From Terribium retamae (GTDB lineage Bacteria > Pseudomonadota > Alphaproteobacteria > Rhizobiales > Rhizobiaceae), in the NCBI RefSeq assembly GCF_022347545.1, contig NZ_JAKREW010000006.1, positions 140,145 to 204,144 of the forward strand: a DNA stretch of 64,000 nucleotides. Direction: 5' to 3'. Positions 35,908 through 46,585 of this stretch are shown here, in pieces; the first letter of the stretch is position 1, and every line of letters begins with the position of its first letter. The translations under genes and the position numbers were made by a program. The notes beneath the pieces were generated by a model, which saw nothing but the letters and a program-made list of their open reading frames with translations, did no database searches and had not been told where the DNA came from.

Positions 35908-36783
35908 TCAATCGTTGTCCAACCCCTTGCCGCAGACGGGTGGCAGGGTGTCGGCATCGTCGCCATCCTCCGAGGGGTGTGCGGCGCGATCGGCCTTAGC
36001 CTTGCGCTCGGGATAACCGGCGCCGCGCGGCTCCTTCGGCGAGAAATAATCAAGCGACGCAACAACGCCACGCAGCACCTTCAGCTCCGGCTCGGCGAAG
36101 CCGGCGCGGGTCAAGACCGCGCGCAAATTGTCGACCATCTTGGGCTTCTTTGCGGCGGGCCGGAAATAACCGCGCGCCTCGAGCGCTGCCTCGAGATGGG
36201 CGAAGAGGCCGTGCAGCTGTTCCTTGGTGGCCGGCAGCATCTCCGGAGTGGAGAAATTGGTATCGGTTTCCTTTTCCAAGCCGGACTTCATCCATTCATA
36301 GGACATCAGAAGCACTGCCTGGGCGATATTGAGCGAGGAAAAGGCAGGGTCGACCGGAAAGGTGACGATCTCGTCGGCAAGACCGACCTCGTCATTATAG
36401 AGCCCGAAGCGCTCGCGCCCGAACAGGATGCCTGTCTTCAGGCCATCGCGAGTCCGAGCCCTCAGCGACCGGCCCGCCTCCACCGGTCCGCGCACCGGCT
36501 TGAAGCCGTCGCGCTCACGCGCAGTGGTGGCGAAGACAAAATTGAGGTCGGCTATCGCCGACGGCAGGTCGTCATACAGCTTGATCGCGTCAATGACATG
36601 GTCGGCTCGGCTGGCGGCCGCACGGGCCTTCTCGCTCGGCCAGCCGTCACGCGGATTGATCAGTCTCAGCTCGCCCAGGCCGAAATTCGCCATGGCCCGT
36701 GCGACCATGCCGATGTTCTCGCCGAGCTGCGGCTCGACAAGGATGATGGCGGGGCCAGCGGCCTGTTCAGGGGAATTCGTCAT
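35908..36783 (-). CDS. tRNA/rRNA methyltransferase, TrmJ-like
   Basis: 291-residue SPOUT-class 2'-O-methyltransferase. IILVEPQLGENIGMVARAMAN is the family opening; LFGRERFGLYNDEVGLADEI and SSLNIAQAVLLMSYEW are the trefoil-knot SAM-binding motifs (the second holds the N-I-A-Q-A core). TrmJ methylates position 32 of tRNAs; the C-terminal extension is hydrophilic and lineage-specific. The ATG at 36783 fits the family; a longer frame reaches 36912 but lacks similarity. Upstream of murI. Confidence 0.88.
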   Translation of the reverse strand: MTNSPEQAAGPAIILVEPQLGENIGMVARAMANFGLGELRLINPRDGWPSEKARAAASRADHVIDAIKLYDDLPSAIADLNFVFATTARERDGFKPVRGPVEAGRSLRARTRDGLKTGILFGRERFGLYNDEVGLADEIVTFPVDPAFSSLNIAQAVLLMSYEWMKSGLEKETDTNFSTPEMLPATKEQLHGLFAHLEAALEARGYFRPAAKKPKMVDNLRAVLTRAGFAEPELKVLRGVVASLDYFSPKEPRGAGYPERKAKADRAAHPSEDGDDADTLPPVCGKGLDND

Positions 36784-36874
36784 GACAAAACGCTCATTTG
36801 CGGCACTGTCGCGTCCCCTGCCACATCCGGTCGCGAAATTGAAGCTTTGCCTGCTCCCTCCGACCGCAGGCGTT

Positions 36875-37501
36875 TCAGCGATGCTGCAACGCCAGGCGCA
36901 CGCCAAGCGCACAATAGATGGCGCCGACGACCTTGCCCTGCCATTTCAGGATTGTCGGATTGCGGCGCAGCAGATTGCCGAGCGCGCCTGCGCCGAACGC
37001 AAAAACCAGCGTACTCACCAGTCCCAACACGACAAAGATGGCACCGAGACTCAGCAGTTGGAGAGGAACCGGCCCATTCTCCGGCCGCACAAACTGGGGA
37101 AGGAAGGCCAGGAAGAACAGCGCGGTCTTCGGGTTGAGGACTTCCGCCAGGATCGCTTGGTGAAAAGCCTTGCCGGCGCTGATCGGCAACGTGTTTGCGG
37201 CCAGCTCTGTCGGAGCCTTTGCCAGTATGGTACGGATGCCGAGATAGATGAGGTAGCCGGCCCCGAGATATTTGACGACGCTGAAGAGCATGGCCGACGC
37301 GGCAATGATGGCCGATATGCCTGCGATCGCCAGCACGGTGTGGACCATGTCACCCGCGGCGATACCGACGCCGGTAGCCACGCCCACTCTCGTGCCCGAA
37401 CTGGTCGAGCGCGCAATGGTCAGAAGCGTCGCCGGCCCAGGTATGAAGACAAAGCCGAACACGATCGCGACATAAGAAATGAGCGTGGCCAGATCAATCA
37501 T
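36875..37501 (-). CDS. LysE/RhtB family amino-acid exporter
   Basis: 208-residue inner-membrane protein with five or six hydrophobic segments. The family signature FVFIPGPATLLTIARSTSSG is at the start; EVLNPKTALFFLAFLPQFV follows in the middle. Relatives export lysine, threonine, homoserine or related compounds. The ATG at 37501 gives the canonical N terminus. It is transcribed divergently from icd with a 224-base gap between them. Confidence 0.9.
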   Translation of the reverse strand: MIDLATLISYVAIVFGFVFIPGPATLLTIARSTSSGTRVGVATGVGIAAGDMVHTVLAIAGISAIIAASAMLFSVVKYLGAGYLIYLGIRTILAKAPTELAANTLPISAGKAFHQAILAEVLNPKTALFFLAFLPQFVRPENGPVPLQLLSLGAIFVVLGLVSTLVFAFGAGALGNLLRRNPTILKWQGKVVGAIYCALGVRLALQHR

Positions 37502-37725
37502 GTGTGAGCTCCCCGTCGATGACCGCCACAGCATCACTGTTTCGGTTGAAAAGCAACGTACCGCCAGCCGGCGTGTGTCTCCGCGGTCAAGCGTCTGATG
37601 CCGACTTGCGGGCCAAACATCTGTTCTCAGCGTTTGCACCCCTAACCGCGCTTTGATATAGGGGCCGCATCTCTTGGCCGAGCCGTACGCGAGGCCCTTC
37701 CCGACCAGCAGCGAGGCTTCTTTCC

Positions 37726-38937
37726 ATGGCGAAGATCAAGGTGGCTAACCCCGTCGTCGAACTCGACGGCGACGAGATGACCCGCATCATCTGGCAGTTC
37801 ATCAAGGACAAGCTGATCCACCCCTATCTCGACCTCAACCTGGACTATTACGATCTCGGCATCGAGCACCGCGACGCGACCAACGACCAGGTCACCATCG
37901 ACGCCGCCAACGCCATCAACAAATATGGCGTCGGCGTGAAGTGCGCGACCATCACGCCCGATGAAGCCCGCGTCGAGGAATTCAAGCTCAAGAAGATGTG
38001 GAAGAGCCCGAACGGCACCATTCGCAACATCCTGGGCGGCGTCATTTTCCGCGAACCGATCATCATGAAGAACGTTCCCCGCCTGGTGCCGGGCTGGACC
38101 AAGCCGATCATCGTCGGCCGTCATGCGTTCGGCGACCAGTACAAGGCGACCGATTTCAGATTCCCAGGCAAAGGGAAGCTTTCGATCAAGTTCGTCGGCG
38201 AGGACGGCCAGGTGATCGAGCATGATGTGTTCGATGCACCGGGCGCCGGCGTGGCAATGGCCATGTACAATCTCGACGAATCGATCCGCGAATTCGCGCG
38301 CGCCTCGATGAATTACGGCCTGCTTCGCGGCTATCCCGTCTATCTCTCGACCAAGAACACCATCCTCAAGGCCTATGACGGCCGCTTCAAGGACATCTTC
38401 CAGGAAGTCTACGAGAAGGAATTCGAGGCCGCCTTCAAGGAAAAGAAGATCTGGTACGAACATCGCCTGATCGACGACATGGTTGCCTCCTCGCTGAAGT
38501 GGTCGGGCGGTTATGTCTGGGCCTGTAAGAACTATGACGGCGACGTGCAGTCCGACACCGTTGCACAGGGCTTCGGTTCGCTGGGTCTGATGACCTCCGT
38601 GCTGATGACTCCGGACGGCAAGACGGTCGAGGCGGAAGCCGCGCACGGCACCGTCACCCGCCACTATCGCCAGCACCAGAAGGGCGAAGAAACCTCAACC
38701 AATTCGATCGCCTCGATCTTCGCCTGGACCCGCGGTCTCGCACACCGTGCCAAGCTGGACGACAATGCCGAACTGAAGCGCTTCGCCGAGACGCTGGAGA
38801 AGGTCTGCATCCAGACCGTGGAGAGCGGCCACATGACCAAGGATTTGTCGCTGCTGATCGGTCCGGACCAGCCCTGGCTGTCGACCACCGGTTTCCTCGA
38901 CAAGATCGACGAGAACCTGCAGAAGGCCATGGCCTGA
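37726..38937 (+). CDS. icd: NADP-dependent isocitrate dehydrogenase
   Basis: 403-residue homodimeric (eukaryote-like) isocitrate dehydrogenase of the TCA cycle, converting isocitrate to 2-oxoglutarate. Landmarks: [18 protein letters not shown], the substrate loop [12 protein letters not shown], the Tyr/Lys region [33 protein letters not shown], and the NADP loop [12 protein letters not shown]. Full length, followed by a strong terminator. AGGCTTCTTTCC before the ATG offers only a weak binding site. Confidence 0.97.
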   Translation: MAKIKVANPVVELDGDEMTRIIWQFIKDKLIHPYLDLNLDYYDLGIEHRDATNDQVTIDAANAINKYGVGVKCATITPDEARVEEFKLKKMWKSPNGTIRNILGGVIFREPIIMKNVPRLVPGWTKPIIVGRHAFGDQYKATDFRFPGKGKLSIKFVGEDGQVIEHDVFDAPGAGVAMAMYNLDESIREFARASMNYGLLRGYPVYLSTKNTILKAYDGRFKDIFQEVYEKEFEAAFKEKKIWYEHRLIDDMVASSLKWSGGYVWACKNYDGDVQSDTVAQGFGSLGLMTSVLMTPDGKTVEAEAAHGTVTRHYRQHQKGEETSTNSIASIFAWTRGLAHRAKLDDNAELKRFAETLEKVCIQTVESGHMTKDLSLLIGPDQPWLSTTGFLDKIDENLQKAMA

Positions 38938-38958
38938 TCCTGGCGGTTACAGGATTGG

Positions 38959-38989
38959 AAAAGCCCCGGAGCGATCCGGGGCTTTTTTG
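38959..38989 (+). terminator. Rho-independent terminator of icd
   Basis: AAGCCCCGGA, loop GCGA, TCCGGGGCTT, then TTTTTG, starting 22 bases past the icd stop. Confidence 0.9.
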
Positions 38990-39372
38990 TTTGGAAACTG
39001 ACCCGATCCTCGGCAGGGCGCGAGACGTCAGCCTCTCAGGCCAGCGGCAGATGGATGTCGATCAACAGCGCGGCCGGTGCAACGTCGCAGCACCGATGCT
39101 TTCCAGGCATCCCGCGCTTCTGGACCGGTGGCACGCGATACAGGCCCGGGAAAGCTTCACGGCCACGAACCCGACCAGCTAGCCGGGCATCCGGAAGATT
39201 TTTTGCCATAGGCTGCCAAAAGGGCAGCGTGTTTTCTTGCCCTCGCCGGTCAAGCGCCCAAATAGATACAGCGGCTGTTCTCGCCGCCAGCGTCCTTCAG
39301 ATCTGCAGGTCACTGCCTGAAGCGGACGCCTACCAATCGCTGTCCTTTCAACACATTCTAGGAAAGAGACCC
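38990..39372. other. Non-coding gap between icd and a reductase gene
   Basis: 383 bases without a gene I can support. Short open frames on both strands have no family features or ribosome-binding site. A GCTGCC/GGCAGC mini-hairpin lies near 39211-39229. It could hold the promoter of the following reductase gene or remnants of a lost gene; I see no clear signal for either. Confidence 0.35.
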
Positions 39373-40194
39373 ATGAGCCCGACAATCCGTTTCAATGACG
39401 GCAAGGCCATCCCGCAACTCGGTTTCGGCGTCTGGCAGGTACCTAACGAAGGCGCCAATGCTGCTGTGACAGCAGCCATCGAAGCCGGCTACCGCTCGAT
39501 CGACACCGCCGCCATCTATGGCAACGAACAAGGCGTCGGGGACGCGCTCGCCGCTTCAAGCGTCTCCGACATCTTCCTAACCACCAAGCTTTGGAATTCG
39601 GAGCAAGGTTACGATTCAGCGCTGAAGGCCTTTGATGCCAGTCTCAAGAAACTGCGTCGCGACAAGATCGATCTCTATCTGATCCATTGGCCGGTGCCGT
39701 CACGCGATCGGTATGTCGACAGCTGGAAGGCGCTGATCAGGCTGCGCGAAGACGGTCGCGTCGCCTCCATCGGCGTCTCCAACTTCCAGATCGCCCATCT
39801 TGAGCGGCTGAAAGCAGAGACCGGCGTGGTACCCGCGATCAACCAGGTGGAGCTGCACCCACGCTTCCAGCAGAAAGAGCTGCGCGCCTACCACGCCAAG
39901 GAGGGTATCGTGACTGAGGCATGGAGTCCTCTCGGCCAAGGCACGCTGCTGCAGGATCCGGTGCTTGTCGCGCTGGCGAAAAAGCACAACAAGACCGCCG
40001 CCCAGGTAATCCTGCGCTGGCATCTCGACACCGGCAATGTCGTCATCCCGAAGTCGGTGACACCGTCACGCATTGTCGAGAATTTCCAGGTCTTCGATTT
40101 CAAACTGGCGCCGGAAGACATTTCCGAGATCGAGAAATTGGACAGCGCCAAGGGCAAGATCGGCCCGGATCCGGACACATTCGCGGTCGGGTAG
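39373..40194 (+). CDS. Aldo/keto reductase, 2,5-diketo-D-gluconate reductase-like
   Basis: 273-residue AKR5-type reductase. Visible are IPQLGFGVWQVPNEGA, YRSIDTAAIYGNEQGVG with Asp and Tyr of the tetrad, FLTTKLWNSEQGYDSAL (catalytic Lys), IDLYLIHWPVPSRD (His), and VIPKSVTPSRIVEN for NADPH. Relatives reduce diketogluconate, methylglyoxal and other small carbonyls. AGGAAAGAG sits about six bases before the ATG. A strong hairpin terminator follows. Confidence 0.92.
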   Translation: MSPTIRFNDGKAIPQLGFGVWQVPNEGANAAVTAAIEAGYRSIDTAAIYGNEQGVGDALAASSVSDIFLTTKLWNSEQGYDSALKAFDASLKKLRRDKIDLYLIHWPVPSRDRYVDSWKALIRLREDGRVASIGVSNFQIAHLERLKAETGVVPAINQVELHPRFQQKELRAYHAKEGIVTEAWSPLGQGTLLQDPVLVALAKKHNKTAAQVILRWHLDTGNVVIPKSVTPSRIVENFQVFDFKLAPEDISEIEKLDSAKGKIGPDPDTFAVG

Positions 40195-40202
40195 CTCAAA
40201 TT

Positions 40203-40234
40203 CTGGCGCGTTCCGCCGGAACGCGCCAGCCATT
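40203..40234 (+). terminator. Terminator after the aldo/keto reductase
   Basis: CTGGCGCGTTCC, loop GCC, GGAACGCGCCAG: a perfect 12-base stem beginning nine bases past the stop, followed by a short T run. Confidence 0.7.
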
Positions 40235-40317
40235 TTCGCGGCTGCCTTCAAGCGGCGCAGCTTCGTCCAGATTTCGTCCCGGTTCTCCGCATAGTCTTTC
40301 CGCCAATCGGGGGAATC

Positions 40318-41295
40318 ATGCGCAAACGAACCGTCGCCTTGTTCGGGGTACTCGTCGCCGCCGCCGTCATTTGGGCGCTGAACAGCAGTCTGCTTGCCGA
40401 CAGCACGAAGCGGCAGCCGATGTTGATCGCGCATCGCGGACTCGGACAAACCTTCTCTCCCGTCGGCATCGGCAACGACACTTGCACGGCCGACCGCATC
40501 TATCCGCCAGAGCACCCACATCTCGAAAACACGATCGAAGGTTTCCGAGCGGCATTTGCAGCCGGTGCAGACATAGTGGAGCTTGACGTCCATCCGACCA
40601 CCGACGGCGATTTCGCAGTGTTCCATGACTGGACGCTGGATTGCCGTACGAACGGCAAGGGCGTGACGCGCGAAAAGAGCCTCGAAGAGCTGAAGGCGCT
40701 CGATATCGGTTATGGCTATACTGCCGATGGCGGCAAGAGCTTTCCGTTCCGCGGCATGGGAATCGGAAAGATGCCGAGCCTTGGCGAGGTGCTCAGCGCA
40801 TTTCCGGACAAGCGTTTCCTGATCAACATCAAGAGCGATGACATCGCCGAGGGCCGCCTGCTGGCGAGAAAGATCGGCGCGCTGTCGCCGGAGCAGCAAA
40901 AACTCATCATGGTCTATGGCGGCGGAAAGGCGATCGATGCCTACAAGGCCGCCTTGCCTGACGCAGTCGTGCTGGGAACGGACCGCGTCGTTCCCTGCTT
41001 GCTGCGCTATGCCGCGCTCGGCTGGAGCGGCTACGTGCCAGAGGACTGCCGCAAGACGCTGTTCATGCTGCCGGCCAACTACGCTCCCTTCGCCTGGGGC
41101 TTTCCCAACCGGCTCAGCGAGCGGCTGGAGGCCAACGGTTCGACGCTTGTCATTCTGGGCGACAATGACGGTTCGAAGTACTCGACCGGCGTCGACGACA
41201 TCGCGACGTTCAACAAGTTGCCCGCCCGTTTCGACGGCGCGATCTGGACCAACCGCGTCGACCGGATCGGCCCCGCACTGGCTGCCCCACAATAG
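40318..41295 (+). CDS. Glycerophosphodiester phosphodiesterase
   Basis: 325-residue GDPD with an N-terminal hydrophobic segment (about 7-22; signal peptide or anchor), so probably periplasmic. The TIM-barrel active site shows LIAHRGLGQ (His39-Arg40), ENTIEGFRAAFAAGADIVELDVH (Glu, Glu, Asp) and AVFHDWTLDCRTNGKG (second His). LINIKSDD replaces the more usual LEIK. It should hydrolyse glycerophosphodiesters to glycerol-3-phosphate plus alcohol. Alone on the plus strand, converging with alaS. Confidence 0.9.
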   Translation: MRKRTVALFGVLVAAAVIWALNSSLLADSTKRQPMLIAHRGLGQTFSPVGIGNDTCTADRIYPPEHPHLENTIEGFRAAFAAGADIVELDVHPTTDGDFAVFHDWTLDCRTNGKGVTREKSLEELKALDIGYGYTADGGKSFPFRGMGIGKMPSLGEVLSAFPDKRFLINIKSDDIAEGRLLARKIGALSPEQQKLIMVYGGGKAIDAYKAALPDAVVLGTDRVVPCLLRYAALGWSGYVPEDCRKTLFMLPANYAPFAWGFPNRLSERLEANGSTLVILGDNDGSKYSTGVDDIATFNKLPARFDGAIWTNRVDRIGPALAAPQ

Positions 41296-41300
41296 AAGAT

Positions 41301-41319
41301 GCCGGATGTTTCACCCGGC
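41301..41319. terminator. Weak hairpin between convergent genes
   Basis: GCCGG, nine bases, CCGGC in the 68-base gap between the phosphodiesterase and alaS stops. Short stem and no T run, so a minor candidate. Confidence 0.3.
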
Positions 41320-41363
41320 ACCGACAATCACCCAAACTGTCAGTTGGTAGTCCGCTTTGCGGT

Positions 41364-44024
41364 CTAGGCGGCCAGCGCCGCCTTGACCGCAGCGATGGCG
41401 TCATCGGCCTTGGAAGCGTCGGGACCGCCGGCCTGTGCCATATCCGGCCGACCGCCGCCGCCCTGCCCGCCGAGCGCAGCAGACGCGACGCGCACCAGAT
41501 CGACGGCGCTGAAGCGACCCGTCAGGTCGTCGGTAACCGCGACAACCACGCTCGCCTTGCCTTCGGCTTCGCCAACCAGCACGACGACACCGGAACCCAG
41601 CGCTTTCTTGCCTTCATCGGCGAGCGGCTTCAGGTCCTTCGGCGATACACCGCTGACCGACTTGCCGAGGAAACCGACGCCTGCAACGGTCTCAGTGGCA
41701 TTTTCAGCTGCACCGGCGGAACCGCCACCCATGGCGAGCTTCTTGCGCGCGTCGGTCAGGTCACGCTCGAGCTTCTTGCGTTCCTCCAGCAGCGTTTCCA
41801 CCCGCGCGAGCACATCAGCCGGCGCAATCTTCAATGCAGCCGCGACCGCCTTGAGACGCCGGTCCTGTTCGTCGAGGTGGCGACGTGCCGCTTCGCCGGT
41901 CAGCGCCTCGATACGGCGAACACCGGCTGCCACCGGACTATCGGAGATAATGCGCACCAGGCCGATGTCACCGGTCGCCTTCACGTGGGTACCGCCGCAA
42001 AGCTCGATCGAATACGGCCGGTTCGCTTTCTCGCCATGCAGTGCCGTGCCCATCGACACGACACGCACCTCGTCGCCGTACTTCTCGCCGAACAGCGCCA
42101 TCGCACCTTCGGCGCGCGCATCATCGACCGACATCAGCCGAGTCGTCACCGGGCTGTTCTGGACGACGATCTCGTTGGCCATGCGCTCGACCTCTTCCAG
42201 TTCTTCCGGCGAAATCGGCTTGTTATGCGAGATGTCGAAGCGCAGGCGGTCCGGTGCCACCAAGGAACCTTTCTGGGCAACATGCGTGCCCAGCACTTCG
42301 CGGAGCGCCTCATGGATGAGATGCGTTGCGGAGTGGTTGGAGCGCAGCCGTCCACGGCGTGCATGGTCGACCTCGAGCTCGACGGCCGCCCCAGTTTTCA
42401 GGGACCCCTTGATCACCTTGCCCTGGTGCACGAAGAGACCATCTGCCTTCTTCAGCGTGTCGGTAACTTCAATTCGGAAGCCTTCGCCAGTGATCGTCCC
42501 GGTATCGCCCATCTGACCGCCGGACTCGCCGTAGAACGGCGTCTGGTTGACGATGATCGCGACGCTGTCGCCTTCCTTGGCGTCGTCGACGACCTTGCCG
42601 TCGCGCAGGATCGCGGTGACGATGCCTTCGGCCTTTTCGGTCTCGTAGCCGAGGAACTCGGTCGCGCCGGTCTTGTCGCGCACAGAAAACCACACCGTCT
42701 CGGTTGCCGCCTCACCAGAACCGGCCCAGCTGGCACGCGCCTCGGCCTTCTGCCGTTCCATCGCATCGGTGAAACCGGCGAGGTCGACGGAGATACTGCG
42801 CTGGCGCAGCGCATCCTGCGTGAGGTCCAGCGGGAAGCCGTAGGTATCGTAAAGCTTGAAGGCGGTCTCACCGTCCAGCATGTCGCCGGCACCGAGCTTG
42901 TCGGTGGCATCGGCGAGCAGGCCAAGGCCGCGCACCAGCGTCTTGCGGAAACGTGTTTCTTCCAGCTTCAGCGTTTCGGTGAGCAAGGCTTCGCTGCGGA
43001 CGAGCTCCGGATAGGCCTGGCCCATTTCGCGCACCAGCGCCGGCACCAGCTTCCACATCAACGGCTCATTGGCACCCAGCAACTGCGCGTGGCGCATAGC
43101 GCGACGCATGATGCGGCGCAGAACATAACCGCGACCTTCGTTAGAAGGCAGAACGCCATCGGCCACCAGGAAGGACGAGGAACGCAAATGGTCGGCGATC
43201 ACACGGTAGGAAGCGACATTCTCGGTGTTCGGGCCATGGCCGAGCGCAGAGGAAGCCGCGTCGATCAAATGCCGGAACAGATCGGTCTCGAAAACGCTTT
43301 CCACGCCTTGCAAGATGGAGGCCATGCGCTCCAGACCCATGCCGGTATCGATCGACGGCCGCGGCAGGTCGATGCGCTCGTCCTTGGTGACCTGCTCATA
43401 CTGCATGAAGACCAGGTTCCAGAACTCCAGGAAGCGATCACCATCCTCTTCCGGGCTGCCGGGAGGGCCGCCCCAGATGTGCTCGCCCCGATCGATGAAG
43501 ATCTCCGAACATGGACCGCACGGACCGGTGTCGCCCATCGCCCAGAAATTATCCGAGGTCGCGATGCGGATGATGCGGTCATCCGAGAAGCCCGCAATCT
43601 TCTTCCAGTAGCCGGCAGCCTCTTCGTCGGTGTGATAGACGGTGACGAGCAGCTTGTCCTTTTTCAGCCCGAAGTCCTTGGTGATCAGGTTCCAGGCGAG
43701 CTCGATCGCACGCTCCTTGAAATAATCGCCGAACGAGAAGTTGCCGAGCATCTCGAAGAAGGTGAGATGGCGGGCGGTATAGCCGACATTGTCGAGATCG
43801 TTGTGCTTGCCGCCAGCGCGTACGCTCTTCTGCGCGGTCGCGGCGCGCGAATAGGCGCGCTTTTCCAAACCGGTGAAGACGTTCTTGAACTGCACCATGC
43901 CGGCATTGGTGAACATCAATGTCGGATCGTTGCGCGGCACCAGCGGGCTGGAGGCGACGATCTCGTGGCCTTCCTTGCGGAAATAGTCGAGAAAGGTCGA
44001 CCGGATATCGTTCACGCCACTCAT
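41364..44024 (-). CDS. alaS: Alanyl-tRNA synthetase
   Basis: 886-residue class II synthetase. The catalytic core is at the N terminus: [16 protein letters not shown], motif 1 [11 protein letters not shown], motif 2 ([15 protein letters not shown]) and motif 3 ([13 protein letters not shown]). The editing domain has [13 protein letters not shown] and the zinc-binding [16 protein letters not shown]. The C-terminal oligomerisation/tRNA domain ends in the [15 protein letters not shown] segment. The start at 44024 has AAGG about eight bases upstream. It is followed on the same strand, after recA, in the order typical of Rhizobiales. Confidence 0.97.
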   Translation of the reverse strand: MSGVNDIRSTFLDYFRKEGHEIVASSPLVPRNDPTLMFTNAGMVQFKNVFTGLEKRAYSRAATAQKSVRAGGKHNDLDNVGYTARHLTFFEMLGNFSFGDYFKERAIELAWNLITKDFGLKKDKLLVTVYHTDEEAAGYWKKIAGFSDDRIIRIATSDNFWAMGDTGPCGPCSEIFIDRGEHIWGGPPGSPEEDGDRFLEFWNLVFMQYEQVTKDERIDLPRPSIDTGMGLERMASILQGVESVFETDLFRHLIDAASSALGHGPNTENVASYRVIADHLRSSSFLVADGVLPSNEGRGYVLRRIMRRAMRHAQLLGANEPLMWKLVPALVREMGQAYPELVRSEALLTETLKLEETRFRKTLVRGLGLLADATDKLGAGDMLDGETAFKLYDTYGFPLDLTQDALRQRSISVDLAGFTDAMERQKAEARASWAGSGEAATETVWFSVRDKTGATEFLGYETEKAEGIVTAILRDGKVVDDAKEGDSVAIIVNQTPFYGESGGQMGDTGTITGEGFRIEVTDTLKKADGLFVHQGKVIKGSLKTGAAVELEVDHARRGRLRSNHSATHLIHEALREVLGTHVAQKGSLVAPDRLRFDISHNKPISPEELEEVERMANEIVVQNSPVTTRLMSVDDARAEGAMALFGEKYGDEVRVVSMGTALHGEKANRPYSIELCGGTHVKATGDIGLVRIISDSPVAAGVRRIEALTGEAARRHLDEQDRRLKAVAAALKIAPADVLARVETLLEERKKLERDLTDARKKLAMGGGSAGAAENATETVAGVGFLGKSVSGVSPKDLKPLADEGKKALGSGVVVLVGEAEGKASVVVAVTDDLTGRFSAVDLVRVASAALGGQGGGGRPDMAQAGGPDASKADDAIAAVKAALAA

Positions 44025-44155
44025 CGAAACTGCCTTTATGGTGAAGCCGCCAGCCAAGCCGGCGGTGATGGACTAGGCCTTTTAGCGACAGCCTTCCAGC
44101 CTGTCCAGAAACAGGAAAGACCTGCCCGGCGGAGACCGGAGCTACCGCCCAAACG

Positions 44156-44182
44156 CAAACCGCCGGCACAAGGCCGGCGGTT
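44156..44182 (-). terminator. Terminator-like hairpin after recA
   Basis: On the minus strand: AACCGCCGGC and GCCGGCGGTT around a short loop, about 45 bases past the recA stop, followed by TTGCGTTTG. It separates recA from alaS. Confidence 0.6.
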
Positions 44183-44224
44183 GAACAACATCGTCAGGCG
44201 ACAGGCTTCAGAGCGCCCCGTGGC

Positions 44225-45313
<1,089 letters not shown>

Positions 45314-45369
45314 GATACATCACCCCTTGGTCGTCAATGAAGGCCGGACAGTCCGGGATCCCTTGTGAA

Positions 45370-45398
45370 TATGTACCCTTTTTGTTCTGTTTTGGCAA
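45370..45398 (-). promoter_or_regulatory. recA promoter with LexA-type box
   Basis: On the minus strand, TTGCCA and TACATA are separated by exactly 17 bases, about 57 bases before the recA ATG. Inside the spacer and -10 lies GAAC-N7-GTAC (45373-45387), one mismatch from the alphaproteobacterial SOS box GAAC-N7-GAAC. A second partial site, GTTC-N7-GTTT on the plus strand, is at 45439-45453. LexA bound here would block RNA polymerase. Confidence 0.65.
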
Positions 45399-45576
45399 GC
45401 CGCACCAAATATTTGAAAAATATGATAAATCTGCATTTGTTCTTTTTTTGTTTTGTCAGGAGCATCCGAAAAACATTCTTACCGGCGCACGTCACATTGG
45501 CGCGAGGCGGACGGCGCCGATTCGGTACTGACCTGCTGGCCAGCCATTGCGGGACCACCCGTGCAGCGGTGCATGC

Positions 45577-46521
45577 ATGAGCCCCACGCCGAAGCTTTTC
45601 GCCGCCGGCGGCGCGCATATCGACCGGCGCGGACAGGTCAGCGGCCTCTATGTGCCGGCAGCGTCCAACCCGGGCACGATGCGTGAGGATGTCGGCGGCG
45701 GTGTCTTCAATGCATTGCGTACGGTCGTGCGACGCGGGGTTTCCGCTTCGCTGATGTCGGTGCGGGGCGGCGACACGGCGGGAGAGACAGTTGCCCGGGC
45801 GGTCGCGCAGGCGGGCATCAAAGACCTCTCTGTGACCTTCCTTGACCGTGCCACGCCGAGCTACACGGCGATCCTCGACAATGAGGGCGAGCTCGTGGTG
45901 GGCTTTGCCGATATGGGGCTCTACGACCTCGCCTTTCCAAAGCAGATGCGACGCGCCAACATCCGTGGCGCAGTCGAGATGGCGGATGCCGTGCTGTGCG
46001 ATGCGAACCTGCCAACCGCAGCGCTCGAACGGCTGGTGGCACTGGCTGGAGTTCGGCCGCTCTTTGTGATCGCCATTTCTCCGGCGAAAGTGGTGCGTCT
46101 CGCCTCGTTGTTCGAGCGGCCGACGCTGGTATTCATGAACCGTCGCGAAGCTGCCGCGCTGACCGGCCTCTCGCGCGAAGCGCCAGAAAGCGAACTGGTG
46201 GCAGGCCTGCGAGGCATCGGCATGCGCGGCGGCGTGGTGACCGCGGGGGACCGCCCAGCCCTCGGCTTCGACAAGGACGGCGCCTTTTCGATCACCCCGC
46301 CTCCGCCCGGGGCCGTGGTCGACGTGACCGGCGCGGGCGATGCGTTGGCGGGAGCCACCATCGCAGCACTGCTGCGCGGCCTGCCGCTGCGCATCGCGTT
46401 GCGTGAAGGTGTTGCCGCAGCAAGGCTCGCCATCGAAAGCCCGCTGGCGGTGCCCGACTTCACCCAGGCATCCTTTGCCGCAGCCCTGGCCCTTGTGCCG
46501 GAGGCGCGGGAAGTGGCATGA
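45577..46521 (+). CDS. psuK: PfkB-family sugar kinase, probable pseudouridine kinase
   Basis: 314-residue ribokinase-like kinase. It opens LFAAGGAHIDRRG, has EDVGGGVFNALRTVVRRG for substrate binding, and ends with the catalytic PfkB signature DVTGAGDALAGATIAALL (Asp base, anion hole). The gene lies 64 bases before psuG on the same strand. PsuK phosphorylates pseudouridine and PsuG splits the product, so the pairing strongly supports the name. ATG 45577 gives the usual N terminus. Confidence 0.85.
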   Translation: MSPTPKLFAAGGAHIDRRGQVSGLYVPAASNPGTMREDVGGGVFNALRTVVRRGVSASLMSVRGGDTAGETVARAVAQAGIKDLSVTFLDRATPSYTAILDNEGELVVGFADMGLYDLAFPKQMRRANIRGAVEMADAVLCDANLPTAALERLVALAGVRPLFVIAISPAKVVRLASLFERPTLVFMNRREAAALTGLSREAPESELVAGLRGIGMRGGVVTAGDRPALGFDKDGAFSITPPPPGAVVDVTGAGDALAGATIAALLRGLPLRIALREGVAAARLAIESPLAVPDFTQASFAAALALVPEAREVA

Positions 46522-46585
46522 GGACGGCTCAATCAGACTGTCGAGCGGCGCCCCGCGAGGGCAGACGCCGCGACCGGAGACCAAG

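Noticed and set aside
37642..38676. Long frame antisense to icd
   Set aside because: Shadow of icd; the plus-strand enzyme is intact and full length.
38955..39182. Short open frames between icd and the reductase gene
   Set aside because: No ribosome-binding site, no recognisable domain, and one begins inside the icd terminator.
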